Source: Amycolatopsis keratiniphila subsp. keratiniphila (GTDB lineage Bacteria > Actinomycetota > Actinomycetes > Mycobacteriales > Pseudonocardiaceae). From it: a DNA stretch of 64,000 bases. Numbering within the stretch: position 1 is the first letter of the stretch; the number at the start of each line of letters is the position of its first letter. The stretch spans positions 161,917 to 225,916 of the forward strand of contig NZ_LQMT02000013.1 in the NCBI RefSeq assembly GCF_001620365.2. Reading direction: 5' to 3'. Shown here in pieces: positions 16,679-25,212 of the stretch. A program made the position numbers and the translations under genes. Below the pieces are notes generated by a model. That model was given only the letters and a program-made list of their open reading frames with translations. It had not been told where the DNA came from and did no database searches.

Positions 16679-17787
16679 CGTCGTACTTCCTGCCGCGCGA
16701 TCTGCATCCGGCCGCGTGGTGGGTGTGGGCGCTCGGACTCGCCGTCGCCGCGACCCGCACGACGAACCCGTGGCTGCTGCTGACCATCGTGGCCGTCGCG
16801 GGGTATGTCGTCGTGGCCCGCCGCACCGAGGCGCCGTGGGCGCTGGCGTTCCGGCTCTACCTGTACCTCGGCGCGTTCATCGTCGCGATCCGCGTGTTCT
16901 TCCGCGTCGTGTTCGGCGGCGCCGAGGGATCCACGATCATCGTGCGGCTGCCCGAGATCCCGCTGCCGGAATGGGCGGCGGGTATCCGGCTCTTCGGCGA
17001 CGTCTCCGCGGAATCGTTGCTGGGAGGGCTTTACGACGGGATGAGGCTGGCGACGATGGTGATCTGCCTCGGCGCGGCCAACGCGCTCGCGAATCCGAAA
17101 CGGCTGCTCAAGGCGATGCCGCCGGCGCTGTACGAGGTGGGCACGGCGGTGATCGTCGCGCTGTCGGTGTTCCCGCAGCTCGCCGAAAGCGTGCTGCGGG
17201 TCCGGCGGGCCCGCCGGCTGCGCGGCGGTTCGGGCAAGAAGAAGGTGAAGGCACTGCACACCATCCTCATCCCGGTGCTGGAGGACGCGCTTTCCCGCTC
17301 GCTGCAGCTGGCCGCGTCGATGGACTCACGCGGCTACGGCCGCGCGGGAGCGGTCGAAGCGCGGGCCAGGCTGATCACCGGAACGCTGATGATCATCGGC
17401 CTGCTCGGCGTCTGCGTCGGTGTTTACGCCACTTTGGACGGTTCGACGCCCCGATACCTGGCCGCGCCGGTGCTTTCCGCGGGGGTCGTCATCGGCCTGA
17501 TCGGGTTCTGGTCGGCGGGCAAGCGGGTTCGGCGCACCCGTTACCGGCCGGATCGCTGGCAACCGCCGGAGATCGTCGTCGCCCTCAGCGGGGTCGCCGT
17601 CGCGGCCGTCCTGTTCACGACGTCGGAGGTGAACCCGATGAACATGAACCCGTCGCTGATCGGCCTGTCCTGGCCGTCGCTGTCGTGGGTGCCGTTGCTC
17701 GGGGTGCTGATCGGCGTGCTGCCCGCGTTCCTCACCCCGGCCCCCGAACCGCCTTACGCCGCACTGGAAGAAGAAGCCCGGGCATGA
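16675..17787 (+). CDS. ecfT: ECF transporter transmembrane component EcfT
   Basis: 370 residues, ATG after AAGGAGTTCG. Several membrane helices, and between them the cytoplasmic coupling helices with Ala-Arg motifs: RVRRARRLRG near residue 183 and MDSRGYGRAG near 217. These are the two short motifs that bind the EcfA ATPases. Longer than the common 250-280 residue EcfT because of extra C-terminal helices. Flanked by capture proteins and the fused EcfA ATPase with 4-bp overlaps on both sides. Confidence 0.9.
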   Translation: MTSYFLPRDLHPAAWWVWALGLAVAATRTTNPWLLLTIVAVAGYVVVARRTEAPWALAFRLYLYLGAFIVAIRVFFRVVFGGAEGSTIIVRLPEIPLPEWAAGIRLFGDVSAESLLGGLYDGMRLATMVICLGAANALANPKRLLKAMPPALYEVGTAVIVALSVFPQLAESVLRVRRARRLRGGSGKKKVKALHTILIPVLEDALSRSLQLAASMDSRGYGRAGAVEARARLITGTLMIIGLLGVCVGVYATLDGSTPRYLAAPVLSAGVVIGLIGFWSAGKRVRRTRYRPDRWQPPEIVVALSGVAVAAVLFTTSEVNPMNMNPSLIGLSWPSLSWVPLLGVLIGVLPAFLTPAPEPPYAALEEEARA

Positions 17788-19379
17788 TCGAACTGGACCA
17801 CGTTTCCTTCACCTATCACGGCCGCGCCGAACCGGTGCTGTCCGACGTGACGCTGTCCATCGGTGAAGGCGAGCTCGTGCTGTTCGCGGGCCGGACGGGG
17901 GCGGGAAAGTCGACGCTGCTCGGCACGATCAACGGTCTCGTACCGCATTTCACCGGTGGTCACCTCGAAGGCACGGTGTCCGTCGACGGCGTGACGACAC
18001 AATCCCGGCCGCCGCGCGAGTTCGCGCATCTGGTCGGTGTCGTCGGCCAGGATCCGCTCGCGGGCTTCGTCACCGACACGGTGGAGGACGAGCTCGCGTA
18101 CGGCATGGAGCAACTCGGCCTGAGCCCGCAGGTGATGCGCCGCCGGGTGGAGGAGACCCTCGACCTCCTCGGCATCGCGGAACTGCGCAGGCGCGCGCTG
18201 CGGACGCTGTCCGGCGGGCAGCAGCAACGGGTGGCCATCGGCGCGGTGCTCACCACCCATCCCAAGGTGCTCGTGCTGGACGAACCGACGTCGGCACTGG
18301 ACCCGACCGCGGCCGAGGAGGTGCTCGCGACGCTGGCCAGGCTGGTGGAAGACCTCGGCACCACGGTGCTGATGGCCGAGCACCGGATGGAACGCGTGAT
18401 CCCATTCGCGGACCGGATGATCCACGTCCCGGGCACCGGGGGAGTGATCGACGGAACGCCGCCGGAGGTGCTGAAGGACATGCCCATCGCACCGCCGATC
18501 GTCCACTTGGGACGGTTGGCGGCCTGGGATCCGCTGCCGATGTCGGTCCGTGATGCCCGGCGGCGCGCTTCTTCGCTGACGCTGGGGAACCCGCCCGCGC
18601 GGAACACGGCCGTGGGCGAAGAACTGCTGGCCGCGTCCGGCGTCGTCGTGCGGTACGGGCCGAAGGTGGCGGTGCGGGAGGTCGACCTGACCCTGCGCGC
18701 CGGCGAGGTGCTGGCGATGATGGGGCGCAACGGTTCCGGCAAGTCGTCGCTGCTCTGGGCGGTGCAGGGTTCCGGCCCCCGCCACGGTGGCAAGGTCACC
18801 GTCGAGGGCAAGGATCCGAAGACGCTGAGCAGTGCCGCGGCCCGTGCCCTGGTCGGGATGGTGCCGCAGACCGCGAGCGACCTGCTGTACCTGCAGACCG
18901 TCGCCGCCGAATGCGAAGCCGCCGACGCGGAATCGGACGCGGAGCCGGGGAAGTGCCGGGACCTGCTCGACAGGCTCGCTCCGGGCATCGATCCCGCGTC
19001 GCATCCCCGTGATCTCTCGGAGGGACAGCGACTCGCGCTCGTGCTCGCGGTCCAGTTGTCGGCCGCCCCGCGGATCATGCTGCTGGACGAACCGACCCGT
19101 GGCCTCGACTACACCGCGAAGGCGGCGCTGGCGCGGATGATCGCTTCGCTGACGGCCGAGGGCAAGGCGATCGTCGTGGCCACTCACGACGTCGAATTCG
19201 TCGCGACGATCGCGGACCGGGTACTCGTGATGGCGGAAGGCGAGGTCGTCTCGGACGGCCCGACCGGTGAGGTGCTGGGCGGCTCCCCGGCGTTCGCCAC
19301 GCAGATCGCGAAGATCCTCGGCGAGCCCTGGCTCACCGTCGAAGAGGTCCGCTCGGCGCTGCCACAGGAAGTCCCATGA
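17784..19379 (+). CDS. Fused double ATPase of the ECF transporter (EcfA-EcfA')
   Basis: 531 residues with two ABC ATPase halves in one chain. First half: Walker A GRTGAGKST near residue 36, signature LSGGQQQRVAIG near 140, Walker B VLVLDEPTSALDP near 160, switch His in MAEHRME. Second half: Walker A GRNGSGKSS near 314, signature altered to LSEGQRLALVLA near 412, Walker B IMLLDEPTRGLD near 430, switch His in ATHDVEF. It powers EcfT plus the S component. Starts inside ecfT (ATGA) and ends inside the S gene. Confidence 0.92.
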   Translation: MIELDHVSFTYHGRAEPVLSDVTLSIGEGELVLFAGRTGAGKSTLLGTINGLVPHFTGGHLEGTVSVDGVTTQSRPPREFAHLVGVVGQDPLAGFVTDTVEDELAYGMEQLGLSPQVMRRRVEETLDLLGIAELRRRALRTLSGGQQQRVAIGAVLTTHPKVLVLDEPTSALDPTAAEEVLATLARLVEDLGTTVLMAEHRMERVIPFADRMIHVPGTGGVIDGTPPEVLKDMPIAPPIVHLGRLAAWDPLPMSVRDARRRASSLTLGNPPARNTAVGEELLAASGVVVRYGPKVAVREVDLTLRAGEVLAMMGRNGSGKSSLLWAVQGSGPRHGGKVTVEGKDPKTLSSAAARALVGMVPQTASDLLYLQTVAAECEAADAESDAEPGKCRDLLDRLAPGIDPASHPRDLSEGQRLALVLAVQLSAAPRIMLLDEPTRGLDYTAKAALARMIASLTAEGKAIVVATHDVEFVATIADRVLVMAEGEVVSDGPTGEVLGGSPAFATQIAKILGEPWLTVEEVRSALPQEVP

Positions 19380-20251
19380 CGGCCCCTGCGGTCCGGCTCG
19401 GCCCCCGGTCGGCGACGGTGCTCGGCCTCGCGTCGCTGGCGGGGCTGATGATGTTCGTCTGGCCGCTGCTGGTCCGCGTCGAGCCGCAGTCGATGCAGCA
19501 CGGCCCGGACGCTCCGTTCGTGTTCATCGGGATCCTGCCGATCCTGATCGTCATCGTGCTGGCCGAGATGTCCGAAGGGGGTATGGATTCCAAGGCCCTC
19601 GCGATGCTCGGGGTGCTCTCCGCGGTGAACGCCGCCCTGCGGCCCCTCGGCGCGGGGACCGCGGGCATCGAGACCGTGTTCTTCCTGCTGGTGCTCGCCG
19701 GGCGGGTGCTCGGCCCCGGTTTCGGTTTCGTGCTGGGCTGCACGTCGATGTTCGCTTCGGCGCTGCTGACCGCCGGGGTGGGGCCGTGGCTGCCGTTCCA
19801 GATGATGTGCTCGGCCTGGATCGGGATGGGCGCCGGGCTGCTGCCCCGCCGCGTCACCGGCAAGGCGGAGATCGCGATGCTGGTGGCGTACGGGATCTTC
19901 GTCGCGTACGTCTTCGGATTCCTGATGAACCTGTGGTTCTGGCCGTTCATCACCGATGCCGAAGTGCCGTATCACGACGGGCACATCTCCTACGTGCCCG
20001 GCGCCCCGCTGCTGGAGAACCTGCACCGCTTCGCCGTGTTCACCCTGCTGACGTCGACGGCGGGCTGGGACACCGGCCGGGCGATCACCAACACGGTGGC
20101 GATCCTGGTGCTGGGGCCCGCCGTCCTCGCGACGTTGCGCAGGGCTTCGCGGAAGGCTTCCTACGGCGTGATCCCCTCGTTCACCGATGAGCCCGCTTCC
20201 GGCGCAGGACGTGGAAGGACACGGCGAACGCCACTCCCACGGCCACGATGA
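19376..20251 (+). CDS. ECF transporter S component, probably for cobalamin
   Basis: 291 residues, six or seven hydrophobic helices, e.g. FIGILPILIVIVLAEM and FGFVLGCTSMFASALL. General character fits the larger S components of actinobacterial ECF systems; substrate assignment to cobalamin comes from the riboswitch and operon, not from motifs. Start overlaps the ATPase stop by 4 bp. The C-terminal tail is Arg-rich and overlaps the 3' end of the convergent small membrane-protein gene by 71 bp, so the last ~20 residues may be dispensable. Confidence 0.82.
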   Translation: MTAPAVRLGPRSATVLGLASLAGLMMFVWPLLVRVEPQSMQHGPDAPFVFIGILPILIVIVLAEMSEGGMDSKALAMLGVLSAVNAALRPLGAGTAGIETVFFLLVLAGRVLGPGFGFVLGCTSMFASALLTAGVGPWLPFQMMCSAWIGMGAGLLPRRVTGKAEIAMLVAYGIFVAYVFGFLMNLWFWPFITDAEVPYHDGHISYVPGAPLLENLHRFAVFTLLTSTAGWDTGRAITNTVAILVLGPAVLATLRRASRKASYGVIPSFTDEPASGAGRGRTRRTPLPRPR

Positions 20252-20540
20252 TCGCGGCGAAGACGGGATGCATGTCCTTGGACAGGCTCTGCGCCCGTTC
20301 GGGGCCGATCGCCCACAGCGCCAGGGGAGTGGCGTAGGCAGCGGTGAGGGCGATCGCGCCCCAGCGGAGCGTTCTGAGCCGGGCGTCGCGCAAAGTGCCG
20401 ATCAGGACGAGCGCGACCGGGACGATCGCGAGCATCGCGAACTGGCCGGCGACCATGATCGGCACGGCCCAGGCCGACACGATGACGGAACGCGGGGCGC
20501 GGCGGACGGTGGTTTCGCGGTCGAGCGTCTGGGGGGACAT
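20181..20540 (-). CDS. Small membrane protein, function unknown
   Basis: 119 residues from ATG 20540 after GGAGGAACCG. Three predicted membrane helices (VIVSAWAVPIMVAGQFAMLA, LRWGAIALTAAYATPLALWA, VFAAIIVAVGVAFAVSF) and a basic tail. It lies 26 bp downstream of the secreted SRPBCC gene and is probably co-transcribed with it. Not recognised as a known family. Confidence 0.75.
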   Translation of the reverse strand: MSPQTLDRETTVRRAPRSVIVSAWAVPIMVAGQFAMLAIVPVALVLIGTLRDARLRTLRWGAIALTAAYATPLALWAIGPERAQSLSKDMHPVFAAIIVAVGVAFAVSFHVLRRKRAHR

Positions 20541-20566
20541 CGGTTCCTCCGAGGGGTGAAGTGCGG

Positions 20567-21175
20567 TCAGCAGTGGGATTCGGCGGCGGTCTTGAGGTCC
20601 TTCAGCCAGGCTTCGAGGCCCCAGCCCAGGAATCTGGTCGCGGTGGGCACGTCGGCCTCCACCTGGTCGCCGGACCAGTTCTCCTCGGTGCGGACGAGCA
20701 CGCCGCCCTTGACCTCGGTGAAGTTCCAGACGTGGATCCCGTTGTCGATGCCGAGGCCCTCGCCGACCGCGGGCCCGCTCCACCGAAGGCATTTGCCCCG
20801 CTGGATCTGGTGGACGGTCGAGGTGATCGACAGCGTGGTGGCCGGGGTCGTGGCCGTGGCAGGCGCCGGGGTGGTCCAGTGGAACCGGGAGTTCTTCCGG
20901 AGCGGGCCGTGGTCAAGGCGTTCGCTGCTCAGCACCGGCTCCTGCCAGGACGGCCAGCGTTCGACGTCGGTCTGAAGGCGCCAGATCTTGCTCAGCGGGG
21001 CTTTGATCAGGGCCTCCGTCCGGTAGTGGATCGGGGCCTTCGTGTCGATGGTCTTGCCTTGGCACGAAAGCGGGGCGGGGGACGCGGTGGTGGCGTGCGC
21101 GGGTGCCACCGCACCACCCAGCAGGCCGATCGTCAGCGGGAGGGCGAGCGCGGCGGTGCGGTAGAGCGACTTCAC
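20567..21175 (-). CDS. Secreted SRPBCC (START-like) domain protein
   Basis: 202 residues with a signal peptide (cleavage after AHA, residue 28). The mature part has the polyketide-cyclase/dehydrase pattern: YRTEALIKAPLSKIWRLQTD, then VERWPSWQEPV, ending in a long C-terminal helix. Secreted forms are unusual for this ligand-binding fold. Divergent from a TetR gene across 108 bp containing two matching operator-like sites, so it is the probable target of that regulator. Confidence 0.85.
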   Translation of the reverse strand: MKSLYRTAALALPLTIGLLGGAVAPAHATTASPAPLSCQGKTIDTKAPIHYRTEALIKAPLSKIWRLQTDVERWPSWQEPVLSSERLDHGPLRKNSRFHWTTPAPATATTPATTLSITSTVHQIQRGKCLRWSGPAVGEGLGIDNGIHVWNFTEVKGGVLVRTEENWSGDQVEADVPTATRFLGWGLEAWLKDLKTAAESHC

Positions 21176-21204
21176 GAAGACTCCTTGTTAGCTGTGATTG
21201 CGAT

Positions 21205-21264
21205 AGTTAGAAGCTATAACTGTGACGAGGTGAGTGTCAATAGGGAAAGTGATAGCTTCTAACT
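21205..21264. promoter_or_regulatory. Paired inverted TetR operator candidates
   Basis: AGTTAGAAGCTATAAC at 21205-21220 and, on the other strand, AGTTAGAAGCTATCAC at 21264-21249: 15 of 16 bases agree. They lie between the divergent SRPBCC and TetR genes, one closer to each. Each holds the small palindrome TAG-n3-CTA. The arrangement suits a TetR dimer repressing both promoters. Confidence 0.65.
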
Positions 21265-21283
21265 GAACGGAAGGGAGTGGCCG

Positions 21284-21847
21284 GTGGAGACCTCGCGGGA
21301 GCGGTACCGGGCCCAGGTGCGCGCGGAGATCAAGCGGCACGCCTGGGAGCAGCTGGCCACGACCGGGGTGTCCGCGCTGTCCCTCAACGCGATCGCCAAG
21401 CACGTCGGCGTGAGCGGTCCGGCGCTGTACCGGTACTTCCCCAGTCGCGACGACCTGATCACGGACCTCGTCCGCGACGCCTACCGAAGCCTCGCCGGCG
21501 CCGTCCGGGCGGCGGTCAGCGTGACTGAGGTCGCCTACGCGATCAGGGAATGGGCTTTGGAGGACCCGCAGCGATACCTGTTCGTCTATGGGACGCCGAT
21601 CCCCGGCTATCACGCGCCTGGCGACACCAGGGAGATCTCGGACGAGATCATGGCCGTGTTGCTCCGGGCGTACGCGGCTGAGCCGGACGACGGCCGGGCG
21701 CTCCTTCGTGCCGTCACCTTCTGGACCCGTGTTCACGGCGTTCTTTCGCTGGAGCTCGCCGGGCATTTCGCCGGCATGGGGTTCGACCCCGCCCTGCTGT
21801 TCGCCGCCGAGGTCGACTCCTTGTCCATAAAGGACAATTCCCGCTGA
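21284..21847 (+). CDS. TetR/AcrR-family transcriptional regulator
   Basis: 187 residues from GTG 21284 with AAGGGAG upstream. Helix-turn-helix near residues 27-48 (LSLNAIAKHVGVSGPALYRY, then FPSRDDLI). The C-terminal half resembles the WHG-type ligand domain (ALLRAVTFWTRVHGVLSLEL). Divergent from the SRPBCC/membrane-protein pair; the paired sites in between suggest autoregulation and repression of that pair. Confidence 0.88.
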   Translation: METSRERYRAQVRAEIKRHAWEQLATTGVSALSLNAIAKHVGVSGPALYRYFPSRDDLITDLVRDAYRSLAGAVRAAVSVTEVAYAIREWALEDPQRYLFVYGTPIPGYHAPGDTREISDEIMAVLLRAYAAEPDDGRALLRAVTFWTRVHGVLSLELAGHFAGMGFDPALLFAAEVDSLSIKDNSR

Positions 21848-21915
21848 GCGGTGCATCAGTAGCCGCTTTCGGCGCTGTGCGGCGGTTTTCGTGTTCGCCG
21901 TGCTAACTTCCGGGA

Positions 21916-22527
21916 ATGCGCGGAGGATCCAGGATTCGTACGCTCGCGGTGCTCTCGTCGATGCTCCTGGCTTCGCTGATCGGCCCCGGTGCCGTCGCGA
22001 ACGCGTCCGGCGGGCACGGCTGCGAATGCGCCACCCCGTCGATCGACCGGTTGCAGCAGTGGCTCGCCTCCGGTGAGGGCACCACCCTGCCGCCGACCGG
22101 CAGCCTGCTCGTCCGCGAACGCGGCGGTTACGCGGCCAAGGTGACCTTCTTGAACGCCGAATGGCACGTGGTCGTCGTCTGGCTGGGAAACCAGTTCGAA
22201 GCTCAGGCCGATCTCTCGAAATCCGCCGGTTTCTGGATGACCTACAGCGCGACCGACGACCTCTACGTCCAGCTGCGTCCTGCCTCGCATTGGAGCGGCG
22301 GGGACAAGTGGCTCACGAAGGTGCCGTCGACCGGCGGAAGAATGGTGAAGAAGTTCTTCAGCTTCAAGCCCGGCGCCTGGACGACACTGCCAGAGCTGGG
22401 TACGCCCGGCTACTCCTTCGCTTCGGCGCTCACCGAGGCGCGGGGCCTGGTCTTCGTCGGCAAAACGCCGAACGAACTCGACTTTCGCGGCCTCTCGATC
22501 GACCGCTACCGGCCGCCCTGTCTCTGA
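21916..22527 (+). CDS. Secreted protein, function unknown
   Basis: 203 residues with a signal peptide (cleavage near VANA-SGGHG, residue 30). The mature chain starts with a Cys-rich piece (GCECATPS) and contains many Trp/Tyr residues and beta-strand-like segments (AEWHVVVVWLGNQFEAQADL). I recognise no domain; a beta-sandwich or carbohydrate-binding fold is possible. Stands alone between the TetR gene and a small repeat protein. Confidence 0.75.
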   Translation: MRGGSRIRTLAVLSSMLLASLIGPGAVANASGGHGCECATPSIDRLQQWLASGEGTTLPPTGSLLVRERGGYAAKVTFLNAEWHVVVVWLGNQFEAQADLSKSAGFWMTYSATDDLYVQLRPASHWSGGDKWLTKVPSTGGRMVKKFFSFKPGAWTTLPELGTPGYSFASALTEARGLVFVGKTPNELDFRGLSIDRYRPPCL

Positions 22528-22642
22528 CCACTCCTCGGTATTTCACCTGTCCGGAGCGACGGCCATCGCGCACCGTGCCCGATTTGTCCTGTACGGTGAA
22601 CCTTCAGCCGCCTTCGCAAGACCGATCCGAGGAGTACCCCTG

Positions 22643-22939
22643 ATGAGCCTGTTCGACTCGCTCAAGGAAAAGGCCGCCGAACTGCTGGGCGGCGCGGGCG
22701 ACAAGGTCGGCGAGCTGACCGGTGTCGACCTTTCCGGCGCCGCCGACCAGGTCACCCAGGCGACCGGCGGGCTGGCCGAGACCGGTCAGGGTCTCGCCGA
22801 GAGTGCCACCACGGCGGGCCAGGACGCCGTCGACTCGGCCACCGCGGCCGGCCAGGGTGTCGTCGACTCCACCGGCGCGCTCGGTGACGCCGCCACCGGG
22901 CTGGCCGGCGACGTGATCGATCCGAACGCCCGGGGCTGA
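22643..22939 (+). CDS. Small amphipathic repeat protein, LEA-like
   Basis: 98 residues starting MSLFDSLKEKAAELLGGAGD. It has no signal peptide, Cys or Trp and is rich in Ala, Gly, Thr and Asp. The middle repeats an 11-13 residue theme (GLAESATTAGQDAVDSA, TAAGQGVVDSTG), as in late-embryogenesis-abundant and some small mycobacterial antitoxin-like proteins. Probably a stress-related, partly disordered helix. RBS GAGGAG lies upstream at 22630-22635. Confidence 0.75.
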   Translation: MSLFDSLKEKAAELLGGAGDKVGELTGVDLSGAADQVTQATGGLAETGQGLAESATTAGQDAVDSATAAGQGVVDSTGALGDAATGLAGDVIDPNARG

Positions 22940-22946
22940 CCGCCCC

Positions 22947-22988
22947 CGGTGCCCGGTGCCTGCGAAACCTCGCGGACACCGGGCACCG
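22947..22988. terminator. Bidirectional hairpin terminator
   Basis: Perfect 12-bp stem CGGTGCCCGGTG / CACCGGGCACCG with an 18-nt loop, placed between two convergent genes whose stops flank it within about 12 bp on each side. Confidence 0.8.
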
Positions 22989-22999
22989 TCATTTCCGCC

Positions 23000-23425
23000 T
23001 CAGGTGAGCGGGTTGTCCTGATAGGTGCTCCGGAAGCAGTTTCCCCCGTCGACGCAGGTCACCACGCGCACGGCTTTGACGTAGTACCCGGCGTCGTAGG
23101 TGAGATCGCTCCACGAAGCGGTGCTTCCGCAACCGCCGCCGTTCTCGCGGTGCTTGGTCTGGTAGATCTGCCCGGTCGTCCGTTTCACCTCGAAGAAGAC
23201 GAAGACCTTGTGCGCGTCGCATTTGGTGTCTCGTACCGCGACGTTGGCGGTGTTGAACCCGCTCTTGGTCCACACCCAGTTGGCGGAGCCGAAAACCCCG
23301 GTGCCCGACGCGTAGGCCTCACCGGAAGCCGCCGAAGCGACTCCCGTTAATCCCAGCAGCGCCATCGAAGCGGCGGCCGTCACGGCCCCCGCCCGCTGTA
23401 GATTCCTGCCGAAGAAACCCCTCAT
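23000..23425 (-). CDS. Small secreted protein, function unknown
   Basis: 141 residues with a signal peptide (cleavage after ASA, about residue 33). The mature part has four Cys (CDAHKV, GGGCGST, VVTCVDGGNC), likely two disulfides, and Trp/Tyr-rich strands. ATG 23425 is preceded on the minus strand by GAGGAGGGGTTC. No family recognised. Confidence 0.78.
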   Translation of the reverse strand: MRGFFGRNLQRAGAVTAAASMALLGLTGVASAASGEAYASGTGVFGSANWVWTKSGFNTANVAVRDTKCDAHKVFVFFEVKRTTGQIYQTKHRENGGGCGSTASWSDLTYDAGYYVKAVRVVTCVDGGNCFRSTYQDNPLT

Positions 23426-23686
23426 GAACCCCTCCTCGTGGTAGGCGGGACGACTCCGTTGGGGGAGGCGTCCCGCTCGTATTCACTTCGACGGCCAGGG
23501 GCAAAGACTGCCTGATGCGGGTGAGCGGGGACGACACTTTTGCGGCTACGCGCAAAAGGCCTGGCAGCGGTGCGAACAGGCGCGCTCTTCGCCCTTCCGT
23601 GGGCCGTGCCGGGAAAAAACGTGTCCGCTCGAGTGCCGTCCGCCGCTAGTCTGGTCGGAACCGACCGATCTGCGGGGGAGCGGACC

Positions 23687-23920
23687 ATGGCCGTGATCTG
23701 GATAGTGCTCGGGATACTGGTGCTGGTGATCGGCATCGCCGTCGTCACCGACATACGCGATCGAGGGCGGGGCGGGACGCGCAAGATCATGTTGCCCGGC
23801 TGGGCCTCACGGCGCGCCGATTACACGGAGAACGACCTCGTCCACGGTCGCTGGTCGGAAAAGTCGCCGCGTGAACAGGACGAAGAACTCCAGCGCCGGT
23901 ACAAATCGGGCGACGAATAA
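23687..23920 (+). CDS. Small single-pass membrane protein
   Basis: 77 residues from ATG 23687 with GGGGGAG about 10 bp upstream. An N-terminal membrane helix (IWIVLGILVLVIGIAVV) is followed by a charged cytoplasmic tail ending REQDEELQRRYKSGDE. The frame is open further upstream, but the upstream part is Arg-rich shadow sequence without a ribosome-binding site. Function unknown. Confidence 0.68.
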   Translation: MAVIWIVLGILVLVIGIAVVTDIRDRGRGGTRKIMLPGWASRRADYTENDLVHGRWSEKSPREQDEELQRRYKSGDE

Positions 23921-23924
23921 GGGG

Positions 23925-24152
23925 TCAAGCGGCCGGTCTGGTCCAGCGCCACGCGGCGTGCAAGGCGGTGATCAGCGCCTCGTCGTCGGCGAAGGTGGGT
24001 TCTTCCCCGACCGGTATCCAGGTGCGGCCGACTATTTCGCCCTCGGTCCGCAGGACCACCGAGATCCCGGGGTACGACAAGACCGCGTGGCCGCCGTCGT
24101 CGGCCACGCGGCGGTGCTCCCAGCGCAGCTGGACAACGCGATCAGCGCTCAT
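23925..24152 (-). CDS. Small cytoplasmic protein, function unknown
   Basis: 75 residues starting MSADRVVQLRWEHRRVADD. A compact alpha/beta protein with two Trp near the end (AAWRWTRPAA) and no export signal. Convergent with the preceding membrane protein (4 bp between stops). No family recognised. Confidence 0.65.
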   Translation of the reverse strand: MSADRVVQLRWEHRRVADDGGHAVLSYPGISVVLRTEGEIVGRTWIPVGEEPTFADDEALITALHAAWRWTRPAA

Positions 24153-24363
24153 CGACCACAACTTTCCGTACTTGCGTATCAGGTAAGTCGTCTGTCGAGC
24201 CCCGCGCGTTTCACGTCGCCCTTGTGATCTGCGCCCTTCGCACTGCGGAATCCCGCACCGGATCCGATTCTTTTCGTGAATTCCGTGGAGAGTGACCCTG
24301 ATCACAAATCCGCTCTCCGATCGTGAGAACATGAAGACCAAGCAGCCGGATCCCGGAGGGTGA

Positions 24364-25197
24364 ATGCTCCGCAGAATGCGTCGCTGGCTCGAATTGCTCA
24401 GTCTCGGCGGGTTGGCGGTGGCCGGCTTCGCGGTCGGGATCGCGGAACAACTCGGCCTGCTCGACAAAGTCGCGCCGAAAGGCGTCACCACCCTGACCCT
24501 GATCATGGTCAGCGGGGTGGTCGTGGTGCTGCTCGTCGAGCTGACCCCGTTGCGCGCGCTGGAGGACATCCGCGACCGGCTCGCCGGCCTCGACATCGAC
24601 ACCATCGCCACGAGCCTCCGCCGTTCGCACTACGGCGGCGTGGTCGAAGTGCACAAACGCTTTCCGGACGACGAGTTCGCGGCACATGTCGCGAAGGCCA
24701 AACAGGTGACGATCCTGAACACCTGGATCCCCAACCTGCAGCGTCTGGAAAAGGAACTCGAAGCCGCGATCGTCGACCGGCGCGCCGAGGTGCGGATCAT
24801 GCTGCTGCACCCGAACTCGATGCTGGTGGGGCTGCGGGAGGCGGCGCTGGGCCGGAACGACGGCGCGGGCAACCCCTTCGTCAGCACGGGGATCGCGGAG
24901 TGCCTGGAGATACTCTCCCGGCTGCACCGGCGGCTGGCCAGGCGCCAGGGCAACCTGAAGGTGCGGGTGTTCAACTCGCAGGCCTCGGTTTCGGTGTACC
25001 GGGCCGACGGGCGCTACCTGGTCAGCATGTTCCTGCACGGCCAGCTGGCGGTCAATTCGCCGCAGTTCCAGATCGAGGGCACGCACGACACCGTGCTCGG
25101 CGAACAGATCCAGCGCGAGCTCGACACGTTGTGGGACATCGGCCGCGACGTCGACCTCGCCGACTGGAACCGAAGCATCGACATGATCCGTTTCTGA
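24364..25197 (+). CDS. Membrane-anchored protein with PLD-like C-terminal domain
   Basis: 277 residues. Two N-terminal membrane helices (about 12-32 and 41-62), then a cytoplasmic domain. VTILNTWIPNLQRLEKELEA, VRIMLLHPNS and the paired strands around 180-240 resemble phospholipase-D-like/DUF5919 domains used as signalling or nuclease modules. The classical HxK motif is not visible, so catalysis is doubtful. ATG follows CGGAGGGTGA closely. The next gene starts 16 bp downstream and is probably in the same operon. Confidence 0.68.
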   Translation: MLRRMRRWLELLSLGGLAVAGFAVGIAEQLGLLDKVAPKGVTTLTLIMVSGVVVVLLVELTPLRALEDIRDRLAGLDIDTIATSLRRSHYGGVVEVHKRFPDDEFAAHVAKAKQVTILNTWIPNLQRLEKELEAAIVDRRAEVRIMLLHPNSMLVGLREAALGRNDGAGNPFVSTGIAECLEILSRLHRRLARRQGNLKVRVFNSQASVSVYRADGRYLVSMFLHGQLAVNSPQFQIEGTHDTVLGEQIQRELDTLWDIGRDVDLADWNRSIDMIRF

Positions 25198-25212
25198 GCA
25201 AGAGGTGTACTG

